A stretch of DNA of 42,655 bases from an uncultured Collinsella sp. (GTDB lineage: Bacteria > Actinomycetota > Coriobacteriia > Coriobacteriales > Coriobacteriaceae): contig CAAFGE010000005.1 of NCBI GenBank assembly GCA_900762355.1, positions 1-42,655 of the forward strand, read 5' to 3'. The position numbers and the translations under genes were made by a program. Below, in pieces: positions 40,713 to 42,655 of the stretch (positions are counted from its first letter, which is position 1; each line of letters begins with the position of its first letter). The notes beneath the pieces were generated by a model that saw nothing but the letters and a program-made list of their open reading frames with translations, ran no database searches and had not been told where the DNA came from.

Positions 40713-40930
40713 ACGTGGCTCCAATCTGCCTCGGGGACTTACTGTACTGGCTATGTACCCATTGCCGTGCATTTAATCACGCGGATTCCCAAAGACCCGA
40801 ATAACGATTGCTTGATACCGCATACCGAAGTCTCGCACTTTTCTGTGGCAAAGTGCGCTATAGGAGGGAGCCGGCGACTTTGTATTTGGTCCCGAAAATT
40901 GTCTTTGACCTGCTGGTTTTATAGAGATGA

Positions 40931-41014
40931 AAAAGCCGGGCTCCCCTATTGGGGAAGCCCGGCAGTGCGTGTTGAAACCGTGAAGAGGCGTCTCTCCTAG
41001 CGCATAGGAGAGAC
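40931..41014 (-). terminator. Double hairpin terminator of the solute-binding protein gene
   Basis: GGTCTCTCCTATGCGCTAGGAGAGAC (about 40987-41012) followed downstream on the minus strand by GCCGGGCTTCCCC-AATA-GGGGAGCCCGGC and TTTTTC (40931-40962). The second hairpin is a standard terminator. Confidence 0.8.
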
Positions 41015-41029
41015 CACCCCTAGCAATAA

Positions 41030-42055
41030 CTAGCTATTAAGCTTGTTAATGTCGTCGTCGGTGATGGTGTCTTCCTGGCTGGACGATTTGTCTTCGGAGG
41101 ATGCGGTCTCATTGTTGGAATCGGAGGACTCGCTGCCGGAGGATGCGGTCTCACTGGACTCAGAGTCGCCCGGCTGCACGTTAGCGCCCGAAACCGTCTT
41201 AGTGGTGAGGTCGTAGGGCATCCTGCCATACCAGACAGAGTGGACCGCCTCGAGCGTGCCGTCGGCCGTAATACCGTCGAGGGCATCGCTCACGGCACGA
41301 CACAGTTCGTCATTGGACGAAAGGCCTGCAACACCAAGCGTCGAGGGCGCCTCGAGCGCACCGACATAGGAGATCTCGCTCATCAGTCGCGCAAGGTAAC
41401 CGCCAGCCGTGGAGTCGCAGATCACATAGTCGACCTCGCCGGACTCGAGCGCCTCAAAGCACTCGTTGATGTTGGAGTATGTCTTTTGGTTGGCGGTGAT
41501 GCTCTGCTTAGCAAGCGCCTCCTGCGAGGCCGAGGACATCTGGATACCCAGAGTAGACGTGTTAAGGGTATCGGTGGAAACGCTCAGCGACCCACCATCG
41601 CTGGTTTTACCGAACACGGAAGCGGCATCGTACAGGCACGTGCCGAGCGAGCTAACGTCCCCATCCGTGGAGTTGATCTCGCCGATAAAGATATCAGCCT
41701 TTTTGTCACCGAGCGCGGAACCTGCCGAGGACGCATCGACAAAGGCGACCTTAAGGCCCATGCGGCTTGCGAGGGCGCGGGCAGCGTCGACTGCATACCC
41801 CGTGAGCTCGCCGTCAGCGCCCTGCATGGCCTGCGGCGCATCGGAGGTATCGAGGGCAACCGTCAGGGTACCGGGGGTGACCAGGGCATCATCCGACACC
41901 GCGGGCGTGACGGTCTCGTACTCGATCTGGTCGATCGTGGGAGTCGTGAACGTAGACAGCGGGTTGAACGCGCATCCGCTCAGGCCCAAAACGGCGATGA
42001 CCGCTGCGGTCCCAGCACCTAACCGAGCCGCGTGCATCAAGCTGCCCCTCACCAT
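41030..42055 (-). CDS. Family-3 extracellular solute-binding lipoprotein
   Basis: 341-residue secreted lipoprotein resembling amino-acid ABC-transporter receptors. Residues 1-28 are a signal with lipobox LSGC (acylated Cys28). The binding domain shows the SBP_bac_3 pattern: TLTVALDTSDAPQAMQGADGELTGYAVDAARALASRMGLKVAFVDA, ALGDKKADIFIGEIN, SGEVDYVICDSTAGGYL, SSNDELCRAVSDALDGITADGTLEAVHSVWYG. The last ~45 residues are a low-complexity Ser/Glu/Asp tail, unusual for the family. The frame is open to 42436, but ATG at 42055 precedes the signal peptide. No permease or ATPase adjoins it here. Confidence 0.82.
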   Translation of the reverse strand: MVRGSLMHAARLGAGTAAVIAVLGLSGCAFNPLSTFTTPTIDQIEYETVTPAVSDDALVTPGTLTVALDTSDAPQAMQGADGELTGYAVDAARALASRMGLKVAFVDASSAGSALGDKKADIFIGEINSTDGDVSSLGTCLYDAASVFGKTSDGGSLSVSTDTLNTSTLGIQMSSASQEALAKQSITANQKTYSNINECFEALESGEVDYVICDSTAGGYLARLMSEISYVGALEAPSTLGVAGLSSNDELCRAVSDALDGITADGTLEAVHSVWYGRMPYDLTTKTVSGANVQPGDSESSETASSGSESSDSNNETASSEDKSSSQEDTITDDDINKLNS

Positions 42056-42643
42056 GTCCACTACCCTGCCTTCTGTGTCGTATACGATCCGTGCGTTGCA
42101 CGAAATATCAGATTGTTCCCACCAGCTGACCTGGTATTTGACCCCACACTTGCGCACCGGGGTGTTTGCTCGGGAGGCCGCAGCCACCTTCACGACTGGC
42201 CCGCTCGCCCGCGAGGCGGTATTGCCCCAAAGAAAGTAGAACGGACGGTGCGGCTTACATCTAGGACGCGCCATGATCGCGCCGCGCGCACGCGGTCGCT
42301 TACGTGGATCCCTTTGACCGCGTCTGTCTTGGACTAGGATGGACATTTCGTCCATCCGCAACCACAGCCTGGTAGGAACGTAGCGCATTATAGCTAAGTT
42401 CAAGCTAAAGTTTAAGGTTAGGGGCGTCATTCGCATCGCGAGTACAGATTTCGCAGGTCGGAGTGGGCTATTCGTGCCTCTGTGAAGCCCGGAGCTCCCC
42501 TATGGGGAGCTCCGGGGGGTAGCGCGCAGAGATGTGGTGTAAGAGGCGGGGAATGCCCCGCCTCCGCCCTTTCTTGAAAGGGCGGGGACACCGCCTAGAA
42601 TTCGTCGTTGGAGTAATGAAGGTGACGAATGGAAGGAAAGGCG
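42056..42643. other. 588-bp gap: long leader and hairpin cluster
   Basis: A perfect -10 TATAAT (minus strand, 42392-42387) with a weak -35 TTAAAC 17 bp upstream would give a leader of about 325 nt before the lipoprotein gene. Further right are three strong hairpins: CCGGAGCTCCCC-TAT-GGGGAGCTCCGG (42488-42514), GGCGGGG-AATG-CCCCGCC and CCGCCCTTTC-TT-GAAAGGGCGG (about 42547-42592). I recognise no RNA family. Confidence 0.4.
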
Positions 42644-42655
42644 ATGCCCCAAGAA
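42644..42655 (+). CDS. Possible start of a plus-strand gene
   Basis: ATGCCCCAAGAA (Met-Pro-Gln-Glu) preceded by GGAAGGAAAGG at RBS distance, cut by the window edge after four codons. Too short to identify. Confidence 0.3.

Noticed and set aside
42056..42436. N-terminal extension of the solute-binding protein up to 42436
   Set aside because: The signal peptide and lipobox begin only at the ATG at 42055; the extra residues are Arg-rich with no domain, and the likely promoter lies within the extension.

Overview
The window is high-GC bacterial chromosome with short intergenic gaps. Gene content (a lactose-PTS plus tagatose-6-phosphate pathway beside a Leloir galK-galT pair, clostridial/actinobacterial-type galT, flavodiiron protein, many LacI regulators) and codon use suggest a gut actinobacterium of the class Coriobacteriia, most likely Collinsella or a close relative. 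This is an inference; no rRNA is present to confirm it.

Layout. (1) 1-140: right end of an IS3-family element. (2) 171-5095: a minus-strand operon (MFS sugar transporter, DUF5060/DUF4038-type glycosidase, ROK kinase) with a divergent TetR regulator and two near-identical inverted-repeat operators between them. (3) 5557-6717: flavodiiron protein. (4) 6847-28413: a large galactose/lactose island. It holds a LacI repressor divergent from galK-galT; lacA-lacB-lacX-like epimerase-lacC on the minus strand; a lone lactose IIA (lacF); two modules of divergent LacI / lactose IICB / 6-phospho-beta-galactosidase; a DeoR-type LacR; and galM. An unknown membrane protein sits inside it. (5) 28736-34422: an orphan mannose-family IIB that lacks its phosphorylated histidine, tRNA-Thr(CGT), YhcH-family protein, nagA, a GntR/UTRA regulator, and a GlcNAc-type PTS IICB. 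(6) 34465-42055: housekeeping-like genes on the minus strand: SurA-like membrane protein, isocitrate dehydrogenase, HEAT-repeat protein, small membrane protein, a hydroxyacid dehydrogenase with a His/Cys-rich tail, DegV, long-form HPF, and a family-3 solute-binding lipoprotein.

How it works together. Lactose and related beta-galactosides would enter through either IICB with the single shared IIA, be split inside the cell by a LacG enzyme into galactose-6-phosphate and glucose (or another aglycone), and galactose-6-phosphate would pass through LacAB and LacC to tagatose-1,6-bisphosphate. No lacD aldolase is in the window. Free galactose would go through GalM, GalK and GalT; galE is not here. 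The second half contributes GlcNAc uptake and deacetylation.

Regulation is unusually readable. Three LacI proteins each sit beside distinct operators of related design, candidate LacR sites precede lacA, lacF and lacR/galM, GntR boxes precede gntR and the GlcNAc PTS, and a previously unexplained direct-repeat motif (ACCGTT-N15-ACCGTT, 21-bp period) recurs upstream of six sugar operons. Between convergent genes there are several families of palindromic repeats, one of which supplies the C-terminus and stop codon of a LacI protein.
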